Of a DNA stretch of 64,000 nucleotides, positions 12,500 through 22,761 are shown one piece after another (position 1 is the stretch's first letter; every line of letters starts with the position of its first letter). The notes beneath the pieces were generated by a model, which was given only the letters and a program-made list of their open reading frames with translations, had not been told where the DNA came from and searched no databases. A program made the position numbers and the translations under genes. Origin of the DNA: Certhia americana (lineage: Eukaryota > Chordata > Aves > Passeriformes > Certhiidae); contig CM031858.1 in assembly GCA_018697195.1 (NCBI GenBank), positions 124,821,234 through 124,885,233 of the forward strand. Reading direction: 5' to 3'.

Positions 12500-13083
12500 T
12501 GTCCTGGTTTTGTCTAGGCTGAAGTTAATTTTCTTCCAAGTAGCTGGCACAGAGATGTCTTTTGGATTTAGAATGAGAAGAGTATTGATAACACACTGAT
12601 GTTTTAGTGGATACTGAACAAGCAGTGCTTACTCTGAATCAAGAACTTTTCAGTTTCCCATGCTCTGCCAGTGAGCAGGGGCACCAGAAGCTGGGAGGAA
12701 GCACGGCCAGAACAAAGGGATATTCCATACCACAGGATGTCATGTTCAGCAAATACAATAGAGGGAGTTAGCTGGGAGGTGCTGATCACTACCTGGGGAC
12801 AGGGTGGTCATTGGTCAGCAGGTGGTGAGAAACTGTAATGTGCATCACTTGTTTCTCTTCAGTTTTGTTTCTCTCTCTCTCTCCCCTTTCCTTACAAGTA
12901 TTAGAGTCATTAGTATTACTGTTATTATTGTCATCAGTGTTTTCTTTTGTTTAAGCCATTAAACTGTTCATGTCTCAACCCATGAGGTCTATTCTTTATT
13001 CCTTTGATTCTTCCAGGGAAGGAAGGGGATAGTGAGTGAACAGCTCTGTGGTACTTAGCTGCCAACTGGGTTAAATCTTGACA
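12500..13083 (+). mobile_element. Solo LTR of an avian ERVL-type endogenous retrovirus
   Basis: The element begins TGTCCTGGTTTTGTCTAGG and ends ...GGGTTAAATCTTGACA. Its body is the familiar avian ERVL LTR, with AGTTAATTTTCTTCCAAGTA, a GATAACACACTGATGTTTTA block, CTTTTCAGTTTCCCATGCTC and a 3' polyadenylation-type ATTAAA before CTGTTC (near 12958). The 7-bp direct repeat ACATGCA abuts both ends, as a target-site duplication would; shifting the right edge by two bases gives a 5-bp ATGCA instead. No internal gag/pol sequence is present, so this is a recombined solo LTR. The region where a TATA box is expected (about 12745-12765) looks degraded, and the terminal inverted repeats have decayed, so the element is old. 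It is antisense to ZNF704. Confidence 0.88.
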
Positions 13084-13457
13084 ACATGCAGCTCAGTTTC
13101 CTCTCAGTTTCAGGTTTCTTATGTGGTTTGTGGTTTTCGTGGGTTTTTTGGCATTAGTATTTTTTTACATTAATTCAACTCAGAACTGGCACAAGCACCT
13201 GACCTGATGTGAAACAAAGCTGAAAAGTATTCATGCAAGACCCTGAACCAGTCTACCACAGAGTGTCACCCCAGACCTGATGTGCAGACAGCACATATGA
13301 TGTAATGGCACTGAACTGTGCAGCTGAAAGGGAAGTGCAGTGTGACCTCGAGTTCTATTTGACCTTCTAGCAAAGTTGACAGAATTTCAGGAAAGAAAGT
13401 GCCTCGCTGTTGGTGTAAGTACTCATTCACCTTGATGCACTATTCTGCAATTTCCTC

Positions 13458-13483
13458 AGAAACAGATATGAGAAACAGATACG
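13458..13483 (+). repeat. 13-bp tandem duplication
   Basis: AGAAACAGATATG at 13458-13470 is followed directly by AGAAACAGATACG at 13471-13483, with one mismatch. It lies about 100 bp downstream (in transcript direction) of the zinc-finger exon. Confidence 0.85.
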
Positions 13484-13586
13484 AGACAGAGAAGCCAAAG
13501 ACAATCTAGTTCATCTCTCCAGCCAAGGGCAATTGTTCCTCTTCTAAAGCAAATCCTTTAGACTCTCCGAAAGACTGCTCTCTTAC

Positions 13587-13687
13587 CCAAGGTGGATGGT
13601 CCGTATGTGTTTCTGAATCCCTGCAGCTGTGCTCAGTACCTTCCCACAGTTCTTCCACAGGCATTTGAACATCACTTTCATGGAGTT
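13587..13687 (-). CDS. ZNF704: ZNF704 C2H2 zinc-finger exon
   Basis: This 101-nt exon has acceptor CTCATAATTTTCAG and donor CTTGG|GTAAGA. It begins in phase 0, gives 33 full codons and leaves two bases of a Gly codon for the next exon. It encodes [17 protein letters not shown] and then [15 protein letters not shown]. This is a single C2H2 finger of the form C-x4-C-x12-H-x4-H (Cys at exon residues 9 and 14, His at 27 and 32), the unusual spacing shared by the ZNF704, ZNF395 and SLC2A4RG family. All four zinc ligands are intact. The finger, with the C-terminal C-clamp outside this window, is thought to mediate recognition of GC-rich DNA. The preceding exon supplies a basic PRKRK cluster directly before it. 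Confidence 0.97.
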
Positions 13688-16600
13688 CTGAAAATTATGA
13701 GTAAAGCAACATTAGTTGTAAGGAAGTTGTACAGATATTAGGAAAAATTTCTTCCCCGAAAGGGTTGTCAAACATTGGAACAGGTTGCCCAGGGAAATGG
13801 CTGAGTCACCAGCCCTGGAGGTATTTAAAAGACTTCTAGATGTGTTGCGTGGGGACATGGTTTAGTGTTAGACTTGGCAATGCTAGGTTAAGGGCTGAGA
13901 ATTTCTGTGTCTCTGTAATCCTGTGAAGGTAGAAAAACCCCTCAACTACCCAAAACAGATAAACAGTTACAAAACACTATGAAGGTTCAGAGCCTTTGAT
14001 TTCAAATTCGTAATGATCTAATAGTCTCTTGTCAAGTGTGTCACCCTGCTGAATTCAAGAGAATACAGTGAAAAGCTGCAGGAGCAGCTTGTGACAAAAC
14101 TTTACCTCTCGCTGTTCATTGGCAACACTTTTCCATTTTTAAGCTTCAGTTCCTCCACTAAGGGAGGTAGATGATATAAAAACTTCCTACACTTCTTTCA
14201 AAAAAACTCTGATGAGGACTTCTCACTTAATCCAAGGCATCTCCTTAAATTAAGGTCTTTCCAAAGCAAGCTATTATGAATGTTTCTGCTCATATTTGCA
14301 GCACAAAAAAAATATTGTGTCAGAAAATCATAGCTCCTGTTATGTCAATATTTGCCATGACCTAGCATAACCTGCTTTTGCTTCACTCAGAAGCTACTGT
14401 GGACCTTACTCAGACAAGAGAATGAGAAGTTATCAGTCTGTGTTCAATATTTTAAAAAATACAGGTATAATTTGATTTAAATATTCTTTTTATATTCTTT
14501 AATATAACTTAATTTGGTTAGGTTATCTTTGAGTACCCACTGAGTTATCACTGATTCTGAGCACAGCCAACAAGGCTATCACTAGGCCAATCTTCCATAT
14601 TTTGAAGACTTTGGAGAAAAGCAGTTTTAATTCAACACAGATGTTACAAACTCTAGAGATAATTAAAAGCTAATTTTACCCCCAAATGAAACTGATTTTG
14701 TACAGTTTAAATAACAATAGAATTCTAAAGAGCTTGTAAATCTAAAAAAAAAAAAAAATTCTCTGTTATTACAGAACACATTATTAACATGAGGAAGAGC
14801 ATCAAAATACTGTATTTTCATGCTATAATTTTACTTACATGTAAGATTAAATTAATATATTCATATAAAACTCAATTTAAAAAAGCAGGGGAATAAGCAC
14901 ATCATTAGGGTTAAGCACATTTCACTGTGCCTTGAACAAAAGCTGACTTTGGTGCTTTCTGCTATTTGGACCCTCTGGAACTGCATGCTAGTAGATGGTT
15001 TCAGCATTTGCTAGAAAGATGATGATTAGAATATAACTTAAAAAAAAAACCTCAGCAGATGGGCTTTTTAAAATACAAGTTGATTGCAGCAGCACGTTCT
15101 CACAGTTTCCTGTAGTCTAACATCTCCTGTTTTAAAGTATGAATGCTTAGAGCTCTGAGATTTGAGGTACCTGATCATACTGGTTGTATGAAAAACTTCT
15201 GCTTTGGAATAAATTGCACATAAATCACCTGTTTTTAAATTTGATAATTCAACTATCAGTGAAATAGATACAGAACTCTTTTTTCTTTTCTCAAATTAAA
15301 TATAACTCATCTAGCAATCCTGATTCATACTTTTCTTACTTCCGTAGTATAATACTATTATCAGCTCAAAACCACACAACCAACCACCAACTATGTCAAC
15401 AAGATAAAGGCAACATTTGTAACTGACATTCCAGGAATTCCAATATGACATCATAAACACTATATGCATCTTTATGAACTTTATCTTTATAGAATGGTTT
15501 AACATCTTTCCCAGTTTCATGGTAAAATCAGTCTCCTAGCTCCACTGTGGTTTTGGATTTATTGTCAATGGCAGGAATGTGCAAAAACCCACGCATTTTT
15601 AACATAATCAAGTGAAAGCTCACTCAGTAGAAACAAAGAACATGCTAACTTTTCTTCCACTTCCTTTCAAAAATTACCTATTCAGATTTAATGTTTTATT
15701 TAAGAAAATAATGGAACATAAATGGTTTGGTGAGGAATAACTACCCTAGAGGAAACTTTCAAGCAAACAGTAAGGTTACCAATCACTGTATTTCTAGGTT
15801 TACAGACTTTCTGAAGAGTAAATAACCTGAACATTTTTGTTTCAGCTTCTAAAGGTGCTAACTTGTACTCAGATCAAGTACCATGCTGGAGCCAGAATAA
15901 AGAAAAGAACCCTGCCTTATTAATTTATGAAACCAAGTTTGGCATAGAATGTTACTGTTTATCTACGTAAAACATTTGCTATACAAAGCAAAATCCCTGT
16001 GAACCAGAACAGACAGTGTAATAGACCTGTGGTGGGTACATAAATGGAAATATTTGAAAGCAACTTAGAAAACAATAAAGACAGCAGCTGCATACCCATC
16101 TGTCTCATCACAGCTGAGCAGTAAGAGCAGTGCTAATAAGATGATGGTTTACTGAGAAGTAAAAAGCAAACTAGGACACTTCTGCACTCCTACTCCTCCT
16201 GTCTCACAGGCCCTAAAAATGTCTGTTTAGTGCAATGTTCAGCTCCAAATTCTAATTTATTATAACAAGGGTATCATCCAAAATACCTTTTTCCTTCTTA
16301 CCAAGATGCACAAACATTTTTACCCCTTTTCCACGAGTAAGGGAAGAACCACATGGGTCAGCAAATAAGCAAGCAGCTTCTGGAGCAAGAGGATAAATCT
16401 GAACAGGTTTAAACAACCATTAAAACTTCTTCCTGCTGGTGATGAAGCAATTAACTGTCTCAGACTGAGCCAGAAAGAAATTTACTAAGGGAATAAGTTC
16501 TCTGGGTTTTTTTCTCCTTACAAAAAGCCCTTTTGCATCTTGCTATGTAAAATCTGTCCTGTAGTCAGGAGGGAAGGAAACTTGGACCAGAGCCATCTCT

Positions 16601-17256
16601 TTGTTTTCTTTTTCTTCCAGAGAAGCTTGCTGGCTAGCAATGGTGCTTTCTTGGGGTTAGTTTTAGACCTTGCTTTTAATGTTGTGTTTTATTTAGCCTG
16701 CCGTTGCACTCCAACTGAGGATAAATTTGGCTAATGCTAGTACTATATCAAAAGCCATCAGGTTTGAGCTCTCTCTCTCTTTTTCACTCCATATGTTTTT
16801 GCAGAGAATCCTTCACAGTATTAAGGTATCTGACATACTGTCAGACAAACAGCACTTTCAGGGAACAAGGAGTATTAAGGCCACAGTCAGCTTTTGTGAT
16901 GACATGTAAAGGCTGCCTGTTGCATCCTGCCCACAGAGAGTTTGTCAAAGTAAGACAGAAATCCCTTCAATGGCCAGAGGCAACACCTTCTGGAAATCAC
17001 TCTAGTGTTTTCTGAGCAGGAGGCTCTGTAGCACCTCACCATCTGGCAGGAAATATGTGGTGCTGATGGCAGCGTGTGTGTGCAGGAGGTGACCATGTTG
17101 AATGAGACAAAGTGACTAGGTGAAGTCCCTGTATTAAATGGATGCCAAGGAAGGATACATATGCAGAGGCTTTTGGGTGACCTGTTCCTTTCTCACAACA
17201 AAATAAGCCTACCAACATCCTATCCACCTGTGGGTATGAATTAACATGAGGCTAAC
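13688..17256 (-). other. ZNF704: ZNF704 intron, 3,569 bp
   Basis: The donor is AAG|GTTAGC (slightly off consensus at +3) and the acceptor CTCATAATTTTCAG. A CR1 fragment at 13733-13925 lies only 46 bp from the zinc-finger exon. The rest is AT-rich with A-runs (14743-14758 and 15041-15050) and nothing else I can name. The small open frames near 16540-17227 have no family resemblance. Confidence 0.88.
13733..13925 (+). mobile_element. CR1 LINE fragment
   Basis: The stretch reads GATATTAGGAAAAATTTCTT, then 'TTGGAACAGGTTGCCCAGGG', 'AGCCCTGGAGGTATTTAAAA' and 'GGGACATGGTTTAGTG'. This is the sense strand of the CR1 3' untranslated region, running left to right, antisense to ZNF704. The usual terminal block is partly replaced after about 13890, so the end is diverged or truncated. 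It sits 46 bp upstream of the zinc-finger exon's acceptor, and the intervening sequence still supplies the pyrimidine-rich acceptor region. Confidence 0.85.
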
Positions 17257-17489
17257 CTTTCTCTTCCTAGGAATGGGTTCATCGAAGAGAAGGTTGCTTG
17301 TTTCACCTTCATCAATACCATCATCTGGCTGGGAAGGTGTCCGAAAAGCTTTGAAGCTATCAGCTGACAGAGGTGGAGATGGGGTGGATGGGTTAGACTG
17401 GTCACTGGGAGCGTTCCAGCTCCAGTATCCACTACTGCTGGTACTAGAAGGCACAAATCCTCCTTCTTTCCAAGATCCATTCAGGGATT
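17257..17489 (-). CDS. ZNF704: ZNF704 coding exon, Ser/Pro-rich region and basic PRKRK cluster
   Basis: This 233-nt exon has acceptor TTTTGTTTTTCTTGACAG and donor AAG|GTTAGC. Two bases complete a Glu codon begun in the upstream exon, then 77 codons follow and the exon ends in phase 0. It encodes [20 protein letters not shown], a tryptophan-containing [19 protein letters not shown] segment, the acidic [17 protein letters not shown] motif and a terminal PIPRKRK. The basic end directly precedes the zinc finger and is a plausible nuclear-localisation or DNA-contact element. The acidic-then-basic layout (LLFDEPxPRKRK) is shared with ZNF395, where it also abuts the finger. No stop or frameshift is seen. 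Confidence 0.96.
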
Positions 17490-17693
17490 CTGTCAAGAAA
17501 AACAAAACCTATTAGTACAAGTGTATCATTGTGACAGGGCTAAGGAGCTCTTTTTCCTAAGGTTTAGATGCCATGCTGCTAATCAACTGCACACTCAGTA
17601 AAGGAAAGTGAAAGCATTGGATGTAGAAAGGACAACCATATCTAACCCACTGCACACAAATTACATATTCCACACTTGATTCTTATTTCATTT

Positions 17694-17718
17694 AAAACAA
17701 ACAAACAAACAAACAAAA
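17694..17718 (+). repeat. (AAAC)n microsatellite
   Basis: About six units of AAAC/CAAA in a row. Simple repeat, intronic. Confidence 0.9.
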
Positions 17719-17829
17719 GCAGCAAAGTATTTTTCTAGAAAGAAATGTTGGATTTGAAAAGATAACCTGTTCTGAAGCATAAACAACAATAAACAGTCAT
17801 ATATTTCATGCATGATTTAAGGAAAACAT

Positions 17830-17872
17830 TTAAAGGTCCCTGCAAACCCAAACTATTCTATGACTCTAGATT
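17830..17872 (+). mobile_element. CR1 3'-terminal scrap
   Basis: TTAAAGGTCCCTGCAAACCC followed by AAACTATTCTATGACTCT matches the extreme 3' end of avian CR1, including the 'ATTCTATGA' terminal repeat. Only about 40 bp is recognisable. The orientation is plus, antisense to ZNF704. Confidence 0.75.
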
Positions 17873-20800
17873 CTCAACCTTCAACAGGAACACATGACTC
17901 TGGTGCAGCACCAAAGCAAGCTCCAAGCCACCGCATGGCCAACAGGAGATCCCCTGGGAAGGGGACCTACAGTCCGAGCCCAGATCACTAAGCAGATCCA
18001 CAAAAACATGACCATCTTCCCAGAACTGAAACACCAAAGAAAACCAGAGTTACACTCTGTGTTCTTACAATCTCTCATTACACATGCCTCTGTCTAATCT
18101 GAAACTCTACACGAGCTGGTATGTATCCCTTGGGATATGCAGGTGTACAGGCATCTGGTTTCAGAAGTGGAACACGCAGACATTGGACCACCTCCATACC
18201 TACTTACTGGAGGAACTTCCTCCTCAGTGCCACAGTTCCCCTGACATTACATGGTAAGAAGATACTCAAACTAACAGCTTACACTCTGCAGCACCACGGG
18301 TGGGAGTAACAGCACTGGCTGTGCAGTGTGAGGCACACCTTGAGCTATGCTTCACATGCAGAGGTCCTCAGGCAGTAGATGCTGGCATGTCACTCTCACC
18401 AGTCCCTAAAGGGTTTCTGGCAGCAGAGGAATATGTAGGTCACCAGCTCAGCAAGGGCATGGCCCAAGCACATCCAGGGTGCAGCTACAGGCGGCTCTGC
18501 CAGAACCCTCAGGTTCTCACAGGGTTTGGGCAAATGCACAGGGACGGTTTAGGGGTGCGGCTTCTCCCTAACTCAGGGATTGGAAGCTTTTCCCAATGAC
18601 ACTGTATTGTGCAATACCTGACTCTAGAGATGGCAAGCAAATAACATCTTATCTGTTCATGAAACAATTTTTAAGTGTGAGACAAGTCTTTTCAAGCCAG
18701 TGCCTGTCTTTAAAAGATCTGCAGAATTAATTCCTTCATTCCTTCTCAATTTCATACAGATAAATTTAACTAATAATATTGGCAAGAAAGTCAGCTATCA
18801 AAAGCTTACCCCCAAACCAATGAATTTTGCTTTTTTTTCTCCTAATCAACTTGGTTTTGGACAAAATCCTTAATGACTAACATCAGCTGTTCAAAAAACA
18901 GAACACGGTGCCCCCTTGAGTAGGCTCTAGTACTGAGTTACTGATCAGGACCACACAGCAAAAATGGAATTGATCCTCTCCCTCCACCCCACCCAACTCC
19001 TCTTTGGAAAAGGACATACATACACATTTCTGGTAGCTCCGGAGTTAACTTACGAAAAGGTCATATTTTGTCTCATGATTACAACTTTCATGTGACTGTA
19101 ATGAAGGTGGATTTTGCTTTTTTTAAATATCTGGTACTTCAGTCTTGTGCCAAAGCCAAAAAATACTTCTGGTATCAACTTGTGACCTTAGTATAGCTTA
19201 AAATTTCCATGTCTTCAGAAAAACAAAGAAACACTCTTTCAACTACTACTTTCTGACAGTTATGGAGGTACTTTGTATTCTCAGTGTTTACAGCTTATCC
19301 TCACCTTGCTGAGAAAGAGAGGTAAATCAAGATCATATTTTAAGTAGCATGGAAAAGACTGAATGAAGTTGACAACAGCAAAAAACCAAACACTGGTTCT
19401 CATTCATACTAACAAATCTGTTAATGTAAAGAAGTTTAATATATAAATAAATGCAACTTACTCTTATTTTGGGGCTCTTTTCACATTGCTGGAGTTGCGT
19501 GAAAGAGAACCAGACCAAATATTATTCAGCTGCAGAGAAACAAGGGCCAAACTCTGATCCAGTTTACATGGGTGATCATTCCCAGGAATTCCAGCACGGA
19601 TCTGGCTTTAACATTAATACTCATGTAATTTTTTTACTTCTAGGCAAAATTCCATTTGCTTTAACAAATGGTCCTTTAATTATACTGCTACTTATTGCCC
19701 TTTTTTGGAAAAGCATGTAGAAAAAACTAACCACTAATATATCTGTTGCTTGTATTACTAGGATCAGAGCCTAGCCTTGCAACACCAAATAAGCTTTAAA
19801 TTATCAAGTCTTTACACTTCTATTTAAGTCTTTAGTAAACCTTGGCTAAGGCAAAACTAAGATATACAGGGAGAAAGTGCCCAAAACCAGCTTCAAAATC
19901 TTGTCTGTGACTACTAAAAACATGAGAATTACTTTTTCAGCTACTTTTCCCAGACTTTGGGAAACAAGCAGACAAGCTATACGAAGAAATATCAAAGAGC
20001 ACTCAGACTATGCTAAGAAATATCAAAGGCAGTTAAACAGCCACCATTTGCCTATCAGCAATTCAAAAGGGCTTGTTTAGAAAATCTTCCCAATCGACAG
20101 CTGCAGCTAATGAACGCTGCTGCTCCTGACAAGTGTTACCTGCTCAGACTAAGGCAGCAGATACTGCTTCACCCACAGCAGAGCAGCTACCCAGGACAGG
20201 GATGCAGCAGGGGACACATGTGTGCCTCGGCCACAACAAATCCCTGCCTGCCACATCAAGCACAGATCCATCTTCAGCTGTGGTTTAGTCTGTGCGCTGA
20301 GCAGCTGGAGAGCAGGTGTGCTTTTACCCTTCTGCTGGCCTTTCCCAGGGGCTGGCAACATCCTGTCCTGAGGCGTGACAGTCACTAGGGATGTCACTGC
20401 CTGAGGTTTCCCAGGGCTCCTCAGAGCAGCAGCACACCAATAAACACTTTTCAATGTTTTCAATGCTGGAAAGCACGTGAACAAAGGCCACGGGTGTTCA
20501 CAGCCAGAATTCCAACTAAATGGATAAAACTTACATTTTCTGAAAATAAATGGAAAAAACACAGCACTGACATTTGCTATGAATTCCTTTAAGAATATCA
20601 CTCAGTCGATCATGCCTGTTCCAATGAAGAAAAGCAAGTATTCCTCAATCTTCCAATTATTGACAGTAGGAGAGCACCTAGTGGTTTTTTTAACTGTTAC
20701 AAATGAGTGAGAAAAGTCAGTCATACAAGCAATGCTGAGGTACCCTAACAAGGGTGCCCTAATTTAAATCATTCCTTAAAATAAAACACTCCTAAAAATT

Positions 20801-21132
20801 TATTGTAACTCCAAGTCAATCTTGCATAGATCAATTATATTTCATTACCAATCTCTTCATTACATGAAACTTTTTATGTTTGTTCTTATTTGTATGTTTT
20901 CTGCTATACTATGAATGAAATAGTCTTTAAACAGATTATGGATTTGATGGAGAACCATCAGAGAGTTACACACAGCATAGGAACTGGAGATGCAGACCTC
21001 TTACTGGGCAGATTGCTACTGCAAGGCCTCTCAGCCAAGGGCTGTGATCTGGAAGTGCTTTGCCTTATTGTGGCTCTGGGTAAAATCTGATCTCATTTCC
21101 ATATGGAAAACCCAACTGCAACCATGTTTCCA

Positions 21133-21242
21133 GGATATGGCGCCCGGGACGTGGTTTAGAGGTGAACATGGTGCTGCCAGGATGATGGTTGGACTTGGTG
21201 ATATTAGAGGTCTTTCCCAATCCTAACCATTCCACAATTCCA
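21133..21242 (+). mobile_element. CR1 LINE 3' end
   Basis: The segment contains GGGACGTGGTTTAGAGGTGA, then 'GATGGTTGGACTTGGTGAT', 'AGAGGTCTTTCCCAATCCTA' and a terminal 'ACCATTCCA'. This is the standard CR1 3' terminus on the plus strand, antisense to ZNF704. The left limit is where similarity fades and is not a sharp breakpoint. Confidence 0.85.
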
Positions 21243-21548
21243 GGACTGTATGTGTGCAAATGCAAACAAGCTCTTCAAAAAATTATGTGTTTCAGTGAGG
21301 TCAAAAGACTTCTGTGGAATGGTATTTACCATTTCATAAACTAGAGCTGCTTTAAAGAACCATTTACTTTCATTTCTGCCAGGGCTGCACCAAACTTTGA
21401 CTAGGTAAGAGCAAAGCTCAGTATGATCCCAAACATAGCAGAAGCCACTCACCATTTTTTCTCCACCATGGCCACAACTCCTGGAAACAAGCCCCCCAGT
21501 AAAGGGCCCTGGTGCCCCTTCCCACAGCCCCTGGCTCCAAAGGCTTAC

Positions 21549-21652
21549 CGTTGGGTCGGACAGGAGGGCTGCGGACCAAAGGGCTGGTGGACAAACTGGT
21601 GAGTACCATGGCTGCTGTTACTTTATCCATGTCCAGTTCTTCCGAAGATTTC
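21549..21652 (-). CDS. ZNF704: ZNF704 coding exon with conserved [13 protein letters not shown] motif
   Basis: This 104-nt exon has acceptor CCACTCACTGTGTTTCAG and donor AACG|GTAAGC. One base completes the codon left by the upstream exon, 34 codons follow and one base is left over (phase 1). It encodes [20 protein letters not shown] then [14 protein letters not shown]. The [13 protein letters not shown] block is conserved across ZNF704, ZNF395 and SLC2A4RG; its leucine pattern is compatible with a nuclear-export-type or protein-interaction helix. The leading base makes Arg when joined to the CG end of the candidate exon at 44639-44798 (AR|KSSEEL). Confidence 0.96.
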
Positions 21653-22261
21653 CTGAAACACAGTGAGTGGGAGGCAGGAAACACATCAACAAATATTCAA
21701 CTTTTTTTTTTTTAGTGTGGGTTTTTTTGTTTGGTTTTTTTTAATACCAGTCCAAATCCTAAGCCAGCACAGCACAGTAACAAAAACAAGCTGCTCCACA
21801 GAGTTCTCCAAGCATTGGTCTTCTGGCAACCTGAGCATATCAAGAGACTTATATAAGCAAACTAACTCAGTGTAAACATGAAAAGAAGTGGGAAAAGAGA
21901 ATATATCTTTGTATAAATTTTCAGGATTACCGTGACTCTCCATAACTTTGACTTGGTTCTTTCTTATTTTTCAGAATTTCAGCTATTCATATTCTTAGAG
22001 CTAAGTGTGTTCTTAAGGTGGCTTTCTTGGATGAAGACAGAGAATCAAAATTGGATGAGATTACTAGCAACATTAACAATGTACATTAGTCTCTGTAGGG
22101 CAAAGAAAAACCATGAACTGGAACTAAGGGATGTGAATTTGTTGCTTCTGCTTAACTCTATTAGCGTTCCCATACTGTCTCTAAAAGACTGATCCTAAAT
22201 TTTTACTGGTCAGATTAAAACCCAAATATTTTAAGTAATTAGGACATTGGCATAAAAATGA

Positions 22262-22337
22262 TGCAGGAGGGGTAGGAGGGCAGGGGAGAGAAAGGGAGAG
22301 AGGGAGAGGGAAAGGGAGAGGAAGAGAGAGAGAAGGT
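22262..22337 (+). repeat. Purine-rich (GA/GGGA) low-complexity tract
   Basis: The plus strand is almost entirely G and A for about 75 bases, made of irregular GGGAGA and GAGA units. The complementary strand, which is the transcribed sense of ZNF704, is pyrimidine-rich. A chance open frame (22181-22390, minus) translates it as Leu/Pro/Ser repeats and is not a gene. Confidence 0.9.
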
Positions 22338-22740
22338 TGCTTTGCAGGAGTGATGGGTGCCTGAACCAGCATGATGGCACAGGGGCCCATTGCTGCCTCA
22401 GCCTGGTCTTGCTGGGAACCTGTGTAAAGTCAGAGGAGAGGACATGGAGAAGGGGGTAATAAGGGAAAGAGAGCAGCCAGCTTTCCAGGGAAAGAAAGAG
22501 AAGATTTGGACAATGGTGAATGCCACCAGGAACTAGGATTCAGTGATCCACTGCTCAAGGAGTCATGGGGGTTTTTGTAGGAAATAAAGGAAATTTGTTT
22601 TCATCTGTAAAAATTATATTCTGTCTTTTTTACCCAAAACAACTCTCTAAAAATGTAAAATTTCTGAGGAGTCAATGCACAAAATAAAACTACCAAACTC
22701 ACTACGTTTAGTAGACTTTTGCTTTCCATCCTTGTGGGTT

Positions 22741-22761
22741 GGAAATCCTTGTGGGATTTCC
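22741..22761. repeat. Perfect 8-bp inverted repeat with 5-bp loop
   Basis: GGAAATCC-TTGTG-GGATTTCC forms a perfect stem. The right arm with its preceding G reads GGGATTTCC, which resembles an NF-kB half-site pair. CCTTGTGGG occurs three times in about 45 bp around it. Confidence 0.8.

Larger units (their letters stand above)
11225..13586 (-). other. ZNF704: ZNF704 intron, 2,362 bp
   Basis: This intron lies between the zinc-finger exon and the YYTEI exon. Its donor is CTTGG|GTAAGA and its acceptor is preceded by a T-rich tract. A quarter of it is an ERVL-type solo LTR at 12500-13083, inserted antisense to the gene. A 13-bp tandem duplication lies at 13458-13483. Plus-strand open frames at 11961-12180 appear spurious. 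Confidence 0.9.
17490..21548 (-). other. ZNF704: ZNF704 intron, 4,059 bp
   Basis: The donor is AACG|GTAAGC and the acceptor has a long T-rich tract. It contains an (AAAC)n microsatellite at 17694-17718, a CR1 3'-end scrap at 17830-17872 and a further CR1 3' end at 21133-21242. The relatively G+C-rich stretches at about 17880-18600 and 20100-20450 contain open frames on both strands, but none that I recognise and none with paired splice signals. Confidence 0.88.

Noticed and set aside
20149..20601. 150-codon minus-strand open frame
   Set aside because: No recognisable domain, no matching splice sites or phase with ZNF704 neighbours, and composition like the surrounding intron.
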